A stretch of 5,111 nucleotides of DNA from an uncultured Microbacterium sp. (GCA_937988695.1 CALKHM010000090.1:1-5111); one strand, 5' to 3'. Shown: positions 1 through 5,111, numbered from the stretch's first letter. Notes: generated by a model not told the origin, from the sequence alone. A program made the numbers and translations.

Positions 1-448
1 CACCGGACCCGACGGGCAGAAGCACCGCCCGGTGATGATCCACCGCGCGCTGCTCGGATCGGTGGAGCGGTTCTTCGCGATCCTGCTCGAGCACTACGCG
101 GGCGACTTCCCGCTGTGGCTCGCACCGATGCAGGTCGTGGGCGTTCCGGTCGCCGACGCGTTCGGCGACTACCTGGACGAGGTCGTCGGCCTGCTGAAGG
201 CCGAAGGCGTGCGCGCCGAAGTGGATCACTCCGACGATCGGATGCAGAAGAAGATCCGCAACCACACCACGGCCAAGGTGCCCGTGATCCTGATCGCCGG
301 CGAGCAGGACCGTGCGGCCGGCACGGTTTCGTTCCGCTTCCGCGACGGCTCGCAGGAGAACGGCGTGCCGATCGCGGATGCCGTCGCCCGCATCCGCGGA
401 GCGATCGCGTCCCATGCGCGGGTGATGACCTCCGAGGATCTCGCGTGA
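1..448 (+). CDS. thrS: Threonyl-tRNA synthetase, C-terminal part (5' end outside window)
   Basis: This is the last 148 codons of a class II threonyl-tRNA synthetase, which charges tRNA-Thr with threonine in the cytoplasm. The reading frame is open from base 2 and ends with TGA at 446–448. The visible part opens with the end of the catalytic core: class II motif 3 appears as HRALLGSVERF. In E. coli ThrRS the His of this motif is a zinc ligand that helps select threonine, and the Arg of ERF is the motif 3 arginine. The anticodon-binding domain follows, with family-typical stretches: FPLWLAPMQV, DDRMQKKIRNH, and KVPVILIAGEQD. The usual length is about 640–680 residues, so roughly three quarters of the gene lies upstream. 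The stop codon overlaps the start of the HIT gene, suggesting one operon with coupled translation. Identification is firm from the motifs. Confidence 0.97.
   Translation, partial: TGPDGQKHRPVMIHRALLGSVERFFAILLEHYAGDFPLWLAPMQVVGVPVADAFGDYLDEVVGLLKAEGVRAEVDHSDDRMQKKIRNHTTAKVPVILIAGEQDRAAGTVSFRFRDGSQENGVPIADAVARIRGAIASHARVMTSEDLA
434..437 (+). promoter_or_regulatory. Ribosome binding site of the HIT gene
   Basis: GAGG lies inside the last codons of thrS, 7 nt before GTG 445. It supports GTG 445 as the start rather than the upstream in-frame starts, and fits translation coupled to thrS termination. Confidence 0.5.
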
Positions 449-993
449 CCTTCACGCCCGAGCATGAGGTGGCCGTCGAGGACGGCGGCCACCTCGCCGG
501 TGTCCCGGACGAGTTCCAGCGGCTGTGGACCCCGCACCGGATGGCGTACATCCAGGCCGGGGCGGAGGCGATGCGCGCGGACTGCCCGTTCTGCGCGGCA
601 CCGCACAAGAGCGACGAAGACGGCCCCATCGTGCATCGCGGCAAGGTCGCCTATGCGCTGCTGAACCTCTTCCCGTACAACTCCGGGCACCTGCTGGTGT
701 GCCCGTACCGCCACGTGGCCACCTACGACGAGGCGACCGAGGAGGAGGTCGCCGAGATCGGGATCATCACGCAGCATGCCATGCGGGTGCTGCGGAGCGT
801 GTCGCGCTGCGACGGGTTCAACATCGGCATGAACCAGGGCCGGGTCGCCGGTGCCGGTGTGGACGAGCACCTGCATCAGCACATCGTCCCGCGCTGGGAC
901 ACCGACGCGAACTTCTTCCCGATCATCGCGAAGACGAAGGCGCTGCCGCAGCTGCTGGGCGAGGTGCGGCAGACAGTCGCCGACGCCTGGTGA
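445..993 (+). CDS. HIT-family protein, probable Ap4A phosphorylase/hydrolase
   Basis: This 182-residue histidine-triad protein acts on nucleotide phosphoanhydrides. The catalytic triad is HLHQHIV at residues 142–148, with His144 and His146 in the core and Pro-Arg-Trp following. Other conserved blocks are NLFPYNSGHLLVCPYRH (74–90), GFNIGMNQGRVAGAG (124–138) and DANFFPIIAKTKALPQLL (154–171). This pattern resembles the actinobacterial thrS-linked Ap4A phosphorylase (Rv2613c type), so cleavage of diadenosine tetraphosphate is the likely reaction; substrate preference is inferred. Cys47 and Cys50 (CPFC) with His90 and His142 match the zinc-site layout of some HIT proteins. The start chosen is GTG 445, which overlaps the thrS stop as GTGA and has GAGG at 434–437, 7 nt upstream. 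The frame is open further upstream, but that part lies inside thrS and is Arg-rich shadow sequence. Length fits the family. Confidence 0.9.
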   Translation: MTFTPEHEVAVEDGGHLAGVPDEFQRLWTPHRMAYIQAGAEAMRADCPFCAAPHKSDEDGPIVHRGKVAYALLNLFPYNSGHLLVCPYRHVATYDEATEEEVAEIGIITQHAMRVLRSVSRCDGFNIGMNQGRVAGAGVDEHLHQHIVPRWDTDANFFPIIAKTKALPQLLGEVRQTVADAW

Positions 994-1005
994 CGCGGGG
1001 CGTCA
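991..1005. terminator. Short symmetrical hairpin between convergent genes, possible bidirectional terminator
   Basis: TGACGC, a GGG loop and GCGTCA form a perfect 6-bp inverted repeat. The left arm begins with the TGA stop of the HIT gene (991–993), and the right arm ends with the complement of the pdxY stop (1003–1005). It is centred on the 9-nt gap between the two convergent genes and would fold in either transcript. There is no T-tract on either side, so as an intrinsic terminator it would be weak; it may only mark the point where the transcripts meet. Confidence 0.4.
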
Positions 1006-1854
1006 GCGCACCTGGGTGACCTCGAACTGCATGCTCGGATGGGCGTAGTGCTCCTGCGCCTCGACCAGCTGCAGCTCGCGCCTTCCCGACGCGTGGGTGA
1101 CGCGCAGCAGATCCCACACACTCGAGGTGGTGCGCGCGAGCGCTTCGGCGGTGCTCCCGGTGCTGCGGTAGTGCGCGGTGAACAAGGCGGCGGTGACGTC
1201 GCCGGAGCCGTTGGCCTTCAACGGCAGCAGCGGCGTCTGCACGATCCATGCGCCCTCGTCGTCGACCGCCAGCATCTCGATGGTGTCCTGCGGGCGGTCG
1301 GGGCGCTCGACGCTGGTGACCAGCACGGTGCGCGGGCCCAGCGCGCGCGCGGCGTCGACCGAGGCCAGCGTCGACTCCAGCGACGCCGGCTCCGTTCCGG
1401 TGAGATAGCCCAGCTCGAACTGGTTGGGGGTGATGATGTCGGCGGCCGGCACGACCCGGTCGCGCAGCAGGTCCGGGATGGCGGGGGCCACGAAGCATCC
1501 TGACTTCGCGTTGCCCATCACCGGGTCGCAGGCGTACACGGCGGCAGGGTTCTCCTCCTTGACACCTGCGACGGCGTCGAGGATGACATCGGCGATGCCT
1601 TCCCCACCCTGGTAGCCGCTGAGCACCACGTCGATCTCGCCGAACACGCCGCGCTCCTGGATGCCGGTGATGACATCGCGCACGTCGTCGGGGCTGATCA
1701 TCGGGCCGCGCCATGCCCCGTATCCGGTGTGGTTGGAGAAGTTCACCGTGTAGACCGGCAGCACCTCGACGCCGATGCGCTGGAGCGGGAAGACGGCGGC
1801 CGAGTTGCCGACGTGGCCGTAAGCGACCGCGGACTGGATGGAGAGGATCTTCAC
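1003..1854 (-). CDS. pdxY: Pyridoxal kinase (PdxY/PdxK type)
   Basis: This 283-residue ribokinase-fold enzyme phosphorylates pyridoxal, and probably other B6 vitamers, with ATP to give PLP in the salvage pathway. Diagnostic blocks run in order: SIQSAVAYGHVGNSAAVFPL (residues 5–24), NFSNHTGYGAWRG (38–50), LSGYQG (78–83), CDPVMGN (109–115), ITPNQFELGYLTG (141–153) and LKANGSGDVTAALF (212–225). Gly216, Gly218 and Asp219 of the GSGD motif mark the anion hole and catalytic base of the family. The C-terminus (ELQLVEAQEHYAHPS) is also typical of PdxY. The length matches the family (about 285). GTG 1854 is chosen because similarity begins immediately after it; the frame extends further upstream, but only across the 3' end of the regulator gene. 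A weak Shine-Dalgarno (GGTGGG) lies 11 nt upstream. Only 7 nt separate it from the upstream regulator stop, implying co-transcription. The symbol pdxY rather than pdxK rests on the sequence pattern. Confidence 0.95.
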   Translation of the reverse strand: MKILSIQSAVAYGHVGNSAAVFPLQRIGVEVLPVYTVNFSNHTGYGAWRGPMISPDDVRDVITGIQERGVFGEIDVVLSGYQGGEGIADVILDAVAGVKEENPAAVYACDPVMGNAKSGCFVAPAIPDLLRDRVVPAADIITPNQFELGYLTGTEPASLESTLASVDAARALGPRTVLVTSVERPDRPQDTIEMLAVDDEGAWIVQTPLLPLKANGSGDVTAALFTAHYRSTGSTAEALARTTSSVWDLLRVTHASGRRELQLVEAQEHYAHPSMQFEVTQVR

Positions 1855-1861
1855 CGATCGA

Positions 1862-3199
1862 TCATCCCACCTTCGCCGTGGCGGCCGTGACGGCCGCCAC
1901 GAGATCGGCCGCCAGCGCCGCGGCATCGGCGTCGTCGAGATCGTGCACGGTCAGGCGCAGGTGGCCGGATGCGGCATCCGACAGCACGAAGTCATCGCCG
2001 GAGCGCGCCAGCCAGCCGCGACGCATGAGCTGCTCGCAGACGTCCCGCGCCGGGGCCGGCACGCCGACCCAGAGGTTCAGGCCGTCGCCGGCGGACACGG
2101 CAAGGCCCAGCGTGCCCGCACCGAGCCGCGCCAGACGCTCGGCGAACGCGTCGTTGCGCGCGGCGTAGTGGGTGCTGGCGGCGGCGATCCCGGTGCGCAC
2201 CGAGGGGTCGGCCAGCAGCGCGTGCGCGAGGCGCTGCAGCAGGTGGCTCACCCACGTCGTGCCCGGGCTCAGGCGCAGGGCCAGACGCTGGGCGGTGGTG
2301 GGGTCGGAGGCGACCACCGCCAGGCACATGTCGGGACCGAGGAACTTGGACACCGAGCGCACGAGAGCGAAGCGGCGGTGCCCGGCCGGCACGATGCCGT
2401 GGAACGGCTGGCGGGAGAGCAGGGAGAAGTGGTCGTCTTCGATGACGAGCACGTACGGGTGCACGGCCAGCACCTCGCGCAGGGCAGCCGCACGCCGCGG
2501 CGTGAGGCTGACCCCGGTGGGGTTCTGCGCGCGCGGGGTGCAGATCACCGCGCGCGCCCCGGCATCCAGCGCCGCACGCAGCCCGTCGACGGTCATCCCC
2601 TGGTCGTCCAGCGGCACCGGCACGGTGCGGTATCCGCCCAGGCGCGCGGTCTGGATGCCGGCGAGCCAGCACGGGTCCTCGAGCGCGACGGCGTCGTCGC
2701 GAGTGAGCGCCTGGGTCAGCAGCCGTTCGACGGCATCGACGGCGCCGCTGGTGACGGTCAGACGTACGTCGCGCGAGGGCAGGTCGCCGGACATCCACTC
2801 GCGTGCCCACCGCTCGAGCCCGTCGTCGATGACGGGCTCGCCGTACAGGACGGGGCGCCCGACGACCGCGCCGAGCGCCCGCGCGGGATCGGGGATCATG
2901 CCGGGGTCGGGATTGCCGGTGCCGACGTCGCGCAGCACGTTGTCGGCGGCGAACCCCTCCTGCGGGGCCGGGGAGTGGTCGACGATGCGGGTGCCGCCGC
3001 GGCCGAACGTGTGCGCGATGCCGGCCTGTGCGAGCTGCCGGTATGCGGCGACGACGGTGTTGCGGTTCACGCCCAAGCGCTCGGCCAACGTCCGCACCGG
3101 CGGCAGGGCATCGCCGCCGCCGAGCATCCCGCGATCGCGTAGATCCCGTACGCTCTGTGCGATCTCGGTCGCGGTGGACCCGGTGATCCGCTGATCCAT
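1862..3199 (-). CDS. pdxR: MocR-family (GntR/aminotransferase) regulator, probable PdxR
   Basis: This 445-residue protein has two domains. Residues about 3–75 form a GntR-type winged helix, with LPPVRTLAERLGVNRNTVVAAYRQL (32–56) holding the recognition helix and GRGGTRI (66–72) the wing. After a short linker, residues about 95–445 form a fold-type I aminotransferase domain: NPTG at 226–229, IEDDH at 253–257 with the pyridine-binding Asp, the PLP Schiff-base lysine Lys285 in SVSKFLGPDM, and carboxylate-type Arg415 in LRLTV. Known MocR proteins of this type bind PLP and control B6 genes; PdxR of Corynebacterium glutamicum activates divergent pdxST. The same divergent layout here, plus pdxY immediately downstream, supports the PdxR call. 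The position after EDD is His rather than the common Tyr. Start ATG 3199 has GGGAGG 4 nt upstream; the frame runs further but without similarity. Whether it activates or represses cannot be read from sequence. Confidence 0.9.
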   Translation of the reverse strand: MDQRITGSTATEIAQSVRDLRDRGMLGGGDALPPVRTLAERLGVNRNTVVAAYRQLAQAGIAHTFGRGGTRIVDHSPAPQEGFAADNVLRDVGTGNPDPGMIPDPARALGAVVGRPVLYGEPVIDDGLERWAREWMSGDLPSRDVRLTVTSGAVDAVERLLTQALTRDDAVALEDPCWLAGIQTARLGGYRTVPVPLDDQGMTVDGLRAALDAGARAVICTPRAQNPTGVSLTPRRAAALREVLAVHPYVLVIEDDHFSLLSRQPFHGIVPAGHRRFALVRSVSKFLGPDMCLAVVASDPTTAQRLALRLSPGTTWVSHLLQRLAHALLADPSVRTGIAAASTHYAARNDAFAERLARLGAGTLGLAVSAGDGLNLWVGVPAPARDVCEQLMRRGWLARSGDDFVLSDAASGHLRLTVHDLDDADAAALAADLVAAVTAATAKVG

Positions 3200-3203
3200 G
3201 ACG

Positions 3204-3209
3204 CCTCCC
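3204..3209 (-). promoter_or_regulatory. Ribosome binding site of pdxR
   Basis: On the minus strand GGGAGG stands 4 nt before ATG 3199. It is a strong Shine-Dalgarno with tight spacing. It fixes the start at 3199 instead of the longer upstream frame, which would run across the divergent promoter region and into the start of pdxS. Confidence 0.6.
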
Positions 3210-3215
3210 GATTCG

Positions 3216-3221
3216 ACTGTA
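3216..3221 (-). promoter_or_regulatory. Candidate -10 element for pdxR-pdxY
   Basis: TACAGT on the minus strand fits the actinobacterial TANNNT -10 pattern. Transcription would start near 3209, giving a leader of only about 10 nt that begins at the Shine-Dalgarno. No good -35 hexamer lies at 16–18 nt; TTGACC (3252 to 3247) is 25 nt away, which is too far. Low confidence. Confidence 0.25.
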
Positions 3222-3229
3222 CGCGACCG

Positions 3230-3238
3230 TGCTAGGTT
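3230..3238 (+). promoter_or_regulatory. Candidate extended -10 element for pdxST
   Basis: TGC followed by TAGGTT matches an extended -10 (TGN-TANNNT). TTCGAC at 3212–3217 is a possible -35 but the spacer is only 15 nt. The start would fall near 3245, leaving a leader of about 45 nt before pdxS. The hexamer overlaps the first TAGGT repeat of the putative operator. An alternative is a promoter using TTGGCA (3239–3244) as -35, but no TANNNT hexamer follows at the right distance, so this alternative would depend on an activator. Confidence 0.35.
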
Positions 3239-3264
3239 TTGGCATAGGTCAATGAACGGCATTG
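3233..3264. promoter_or_regulatory. Putative PdxR operator with direct and inverted repeats
   Basis: The divergent spacer holds TAGGT at 3233–3237 and 3245–3249 (12-nt period; ACCTA on the other strand), GGCATAGG at 3241–3248 against GGCATTGG at 3258–3265 (17-nt period), and the inverted pair CAATG (3250–3254) and CATTG (3260–3264). MocR regulators generally bind direct repeats between divergent genes. The ACCTA core resembles the CTA end of the corynebacterial PdxR motif as I recall it, but the match is partial. The repeats are seen; their role is inferred. Confidence 0.4.
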
Positions 3265-3272
3265 GCGTGACG

Positions 3273-3280
3273 AAGAAGGG
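3273..3280 (+). promoter_or_regulatory. Ribosome binding site of pdxS
   Basis: AAGAAGGG ends 8 nt before GTG 3289. An in-frame GTG at 3280 would start inside this site, so the purine run decides for GTG 3289. Confidence 0.65.
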
Positions 3281-3288
3281 TGTCCATC

Positions 3289-4179
3289 GTGTCGGACGCA
3301 ACCACCGGCGGCGCGCGCGTCAAGCGCGGCCTCGCCGAGATGCTCAAGGGGGGCGTGATCATGGACGTCGTCACCGCCGAGCAGGCCAGGATCGCCGAAG
3401 ACGCCGGCGCGGTGGCCGTCATGGCGCTGGAGCGCGTGCCCGCCGACATCCGCGCCCAGGGGGGCGTCGCACGCATGAGCGACCCCGACCTCATCGACGG
3501 CATCATCGCGGCGGTCTCCATCCCGGTGATGGCGAAGGCGCGCATCGGCCACTTCGTCGAGGCGCAGGTGCTGCAGGAGCTGGGGGTGGACTACATCGAC
3601 GAGTCGGAGGTGCTCTCGCCCGCTGACTACGTCAACCACATCGACAAATGGAACTTCACCGTGCCGTTCGTCTGCGGCGCGACGAACCTCGGCGAGGCGC
3701 TTCGCCGGATCACCGAGGGCGCCGCGATGATCCGCTCCAAGGGCGAGGCCGGCACCGGTGACGTCTCGGAGGCGACCAAGCACATCCGCAAGATCTCCGG
3801 CGAGATCGGCGCGCTGCACTCGCTGACGAAGGACGAGCTGTACGTGGCGGCCAAGGAGCTCCAGGCGCCCTACGACCTCGTCGCCGAGGTCGCCGAGACC
3901 GGCAAGCTTCCCGTCGTGCTGTTCGTCGCCGGGGGAGTGGCCACCCCCGCCGACGCCGCCATGATGATGCAGCTGGGCGCGGACGGCGTGTTCGTCGGCT
4001 CCGGCATCTTCAAGTCCGGCGATCCGGCGGCGCGAGCGGCCGCGATCGTGAAGGCGACGACGTTCTTCGACGACGCGAAGGTGGTCGCGGAGGTCTCCCG
4101 GGGTCTGGGCGAGGCGATGGTCGGCATCAACGTGTCCGACCTTCCCGCACCGCACCGGCTCGCCGACCGTGGCTGGTAG
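3289..4179 (+). CDS. pdxS: Pyridoxal 5'-phosphate synthase subunit PdxS
   Basis: This 296-residue (βα)8-barrel synthase makes PLP directly from ribose 5-phosphate, glyceraldehyde 3-phosphate and ammonia. It works as a large ring that recruits PdxT subunits supplying ammonia from glutamine. Key residues align with Bacillus subtilis PdxS at a constant +2 offset: Asp26 (GGVIMDV), Lys83 (VMAKARIGH) and Lys151 (IRSKGEAGTG), the two lysines that hold covalent intermediates. Phosphate-binding loops follow at AGGVATPADA (214–223) and GVFVGSGIFKSGDP (233–246), and the C-terminus ends LADRGW as in the family. The start is GTG 3289, with AAGAAGGG 8 nt upstream; GTG 3280 would add three residues but removes the spacing. 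The gene overlaps pdxT by 11 nt and is divergent from pdxR. Length and all motifs are intact, so it should be functional. Confidence 0.98.
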   Translation: MSDATTGGARVKRGLAEMLKGGVIMDVVTAEQARIAEDAGAVAVMALERVPADIRAQGGVARMSDPDLIDGIIAAVSIPVMAKARIGHFVEAQVLQELGVDYIDESEVLSPADYVNHIDKWNFTVPFVCGATNLGEALRRITEGAAMIRSKGEAGTGDVSEATKHIRKISGEIGALHSLTKDELYVAAKELQAPYDLVAEVAETGKLPVVLFVAGGVATPADAAMMMQLGADGVFVGSGIFKSGDPAARAAAIVKATTFFDDAKVVAEVSRGLGEAMVGINVSDLPAPHRLADRGW

Positions 4180-4762
4180 GACGCGCGTCGGGATCCTGGC
4201 ACTGCAGGGGGATGTGCGCGAGCACGCGCACATCCTCACAAGACTCGGAGCCGAGGCTGTCCGGGTGCGTCGGCCCGACGAGCTGGCCACAGTCCAGGCG
4301 CTGGTGATCCCCGGTGGCGAGTCGAGCGTGATGGACAAGCTCACCCGCGCGTTCGGACTGCAGCATCCGTTGCGCGACGCCATCGCGGCGGGGCTGCCGG
4401 TGTACGGGACGTGCGCAGGCCTGATCATGCTCGCCGATCGGATCACCGACGCCATCGAGGGGCAGCAGACCCTGGGCGGCCTGGATGTCACGGTGCGGCG
4501 CAACGCGTTCGGAAGCCAGGTCGAGTCGTTCGAGATCGACCTCGACGTGCCCGCCGTGGGCGTACGGCCCGTGCGTGCGGTGTTCATTCGGGCGCCACGG
4601 GTGGAGCACGTCGGCCCCGGGGTGGAGAGCATCGCGGCGCTGCCCGACGGGTCGGTGGTGGCGGTGCGGGCGGGGAACCTCATCGCGACCTCCTTCCACC
4701 CGGAGATGAACGGCGAGACCCGCTTCCACGCCCTCCTGCTGGAGATGGCGCAGCGCCGGTGA
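4169..4762 (+). CDS. pdxT: Pyridoxal 5'-phosphate synthase glutaminase subunit PdxT
   Basis: This 197-residue class I glutamine amidotransferase hydrolyses glutamine and passes ammonia to PdxS. The catalytic triad is complete: Cys82 in YGTCAGLIML (79–88), His177 and Glu179 in TSFHPEM (174–180). The oxyanion/substrate motif PGGESS is at 48–53, and the N-terminal ILALQGDVREH (9–19), which contacts PdxS in known complexes, is present. The GTG start at 4169 is the only candidate that keeps this N-terminal strand. It lies 11 nt inside the end of pdxS in another frame and has no visible Shine-Dalgarno, so translation is probably coupled to termination of pdxS. The length is normal for the family (about 190–200). 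The pairing with pdxS makes the assignment secure. Confidence 0.97.
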   Translation: MAGRTRVGILALQGDVREHAHILTRLGAEAVRVRRPDELATVQALVIPGGESSVMDKLTRAFGLQHPLRDAIAAGLPVYGTCAGLIMLADRITDAIEGQQTLGGLDVTVRRNAFGSQVESFEIDLDVPAVGVRPVRAVFIRAPRVEHVGPGVESIAALPDGSVVAVRAGNLIATSFHPEMNGETRFHALLLEMAQRR

Positions 4763-4764
4763 CA

Positions 4765-4780
4765 GCTCCTACCCTGGAGC
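4765..4780 (+). repeat. Small inverted repeat between pdxT and the DUF1697 gene
   Basis: GCTCC (4765–4769) and GGAGC (4776–4780) form a perfect 5-bp stem around the six-base loop TACCCT. It begins 3 nt after the pdxT stop and ends 2 nt before the next ATG. There is no T-tract, so it is a poor terminator; it may be chance in GC-rich DNA. Confidence 0.35.
4770..4775 (+). promoter_or_regulatory. Candidate -10 element for a leaderless DUF1697 transcript
   Basis: TACCCT fits TANNNT and ends 6 nt before ATG 4782, the spacing expected when transcription starts at the A of the start codon. No -35 hexamer is visible. The only Shine-Dalgarno-like bases (GGAG, 4776–4779) are 2 nt from the ATG, too close to work normally, which favours the leaderless reading. 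Confidence 0.45.
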
Positions 4781-4781
4781 G

Positions 4782-5111
4782 ATGACGGCGTCCGGCGGCA
4801 CCCATCCTCAGGCCACGCGGTGGGCGGCGCTGCTGCGCGGCGTGAACGTCAACGGGATCACCATCCGCAGCGCCGATCTGGCCGGCCTGTTCCGCTCGCT
4901 CGGGTTCGCCTCGGTGCGCACCGTGCTGGCCAGCGGCAACGTGGTCTTCGAGACGGATGCCGCAGCCGGCGCACGCGCCGGGATGAAGGCCGAGATCGAG
5001 GCGGCGCTGCGGGACAGGTTCGGCTACGACGCGTGGATCGTGCTGCGGAGCGTCGGCGAGCTCGCGGCGGCCGCCGACGCCTTCCCGTTCGACGCCGAGG
5101 ATCCCGCACGC
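4782..5111 (+). CDS. DUF1697 family protein, N-terminal part (3' end outside window)
   Basis: The first 110 codons of a DUF1697 protein of unknown function are present; the family usually has about 175–185 residues, so some 40% is missing. Recognition rests on WAALLRGVNVNGITI (residues 13–27), followed by a helix DLAGLFRSLGF (30–40) and VRTVLASGNVVFE (43–55), matching the family signature of LLRGVNVGG and a later SGNVVF. The region after residue 60 (MKAEIEAALRDRFGYDAWIVLRS) also fits. No signal peptide or membrane segment is seen, so it is probably cytoplasmic. The start ATG 4782 leaves about a dozen residues before the conserved core. It stands 19 nt after pdxT on the same strand, but the putative leaderless promoter suggests it can be expressed independently. 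No link to vitamin B6 is evident from its sequence. Confidence 0.85.
   Translation, partial: MTASGGTHPQATRWAALLRGVNVNGITIRSADLAGLFRSLGFASVRTVLASGNVVFETDAAAGARAGMKAEIEAALRDRFGYDAWIVLRSVGELAAAADAFPFDAEDPAR

Noticed and set aside
115..444. N-terminal extension of the HIT protein from an upstream start at 115
   Set aside because: The extension lies wholly within thrS, is Arg/Gly-rich, and the family similarity, GAGG site and GTGA overlap all point to GTG 445.
1838..3142. A 434-codon open frame on the plus strand opposite pdxR
   Set aside because: It is the antisense of a clear coding gene. Its translation is rich in Gly, Arg, His and Ala without any recognisable motif, as expected for shadow frames in GC-rich DNA.
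3280..3288. Alternative pdxS start at GTG 3280
   Set aside because: The codon begins in the last base of the purine-rich ribosome site, leaving no spacing. GTG 3289 has 8 nt and gives a normal family N-terminus.
3239..3288. Riboswitch or structured leader before pdxS
   Set aside because: The leader would be under 50 nt, has only a 5-bp inverted repeat, and no PLP riboswitch of this kind is known to me; a protein operator is the simpler reading.
3200..3301. Longer N-terminus of the MocR regulator beginning at 3301
   Set aside because: The added 34 residues have no similarity to the GntR domain and would need transcription from inside pdxS. The Shine-Dalgarno before ATG 3199 is much better.
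3232..4683. A 483-codon open frame on the minus strand opposite pdxS and pdxT
   Set aside because: It spans two well-supported genes on the other strand, changes composition along its length and shows no domain; shadow frame.
4858..5109. Arg/Pro-rich minus-strand frame at the window end
   Set aside because: It is antisense to the DUF1697 gene and has low-complexity RR/RP composition typical of shadow frames.

Overview
The window reads as chromosomal DNA of a high-GC actinobacterium. GC is very high, with strong G/C preference at third codon positions, GTG start codons are frequent, and the genes are tightly packed. The protein sequences and the thrS–HIT pairing suggest Microbacteriaceae, perhaps Microbacterium. 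This placement is inferred from gene content and style, not from a database match.

Layout. Positions 1–448 hold the 3' end of thrS (threonyl-tRNA synthetase). It overlaps by 4 nt a HIT-family nucleotide phosphorylase/hydrolase gene (445–993) that resembles the mycobacterial Ap4A phosphorylase encoded next to thrS. Facing this pair, on the minus strand, is a two-gene unit: a MocR/PdxR-type regulator (3199 to 1862) followed 7 nt later by a pyridoxal kinase, pdxY (1854 to 1003). The two convergent transcription units end 9 nt apart, and a small perfect hairpin is built from both stop codons. An 89-bp divergent spacer (3200–3288) separates the regulator from pdxS (3289–4179) and pdxT (4169–4762) on the plus strand. 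After a 19-nt gap comes the start of a DUF1697 protein (4782 to the window end), which looks leaderless. No stretch over 300 bases lacks a gene, and no RNA gene, mobile element, CRISPR array or large repeat was seen.

How the genes work together. Four of the seven genes concern vitamin B6. PdxS and PdxT form the DXP-independent PLP synthase (de novo route), PdxY recovers pyridoxal by phosphorylation (salvage), and the MocR protein carries an aminotransferase-like domain that keeps its PLP-binding lysine. It is therefore the natural PLP-sensing regulator of both branches. The spacer carries a 12-nt-spaced direct repeat (TAGGT), a second direct repeat (GGCATWGG) and a small inverted repeat, which together are the best operator candidate.

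Nothing here is clearly a new kind of system. The points most worth a second look are the placement of salvage and de novo B6 genes around one regulator, the position of that block inside what is in mycobacteria a thrS–HIT–phospholipid gene–pdxST neighbourhood, the operator-like repeats, and the apparent leaderless promoter sitting in a hairpin loop before the DUF1697 gene.
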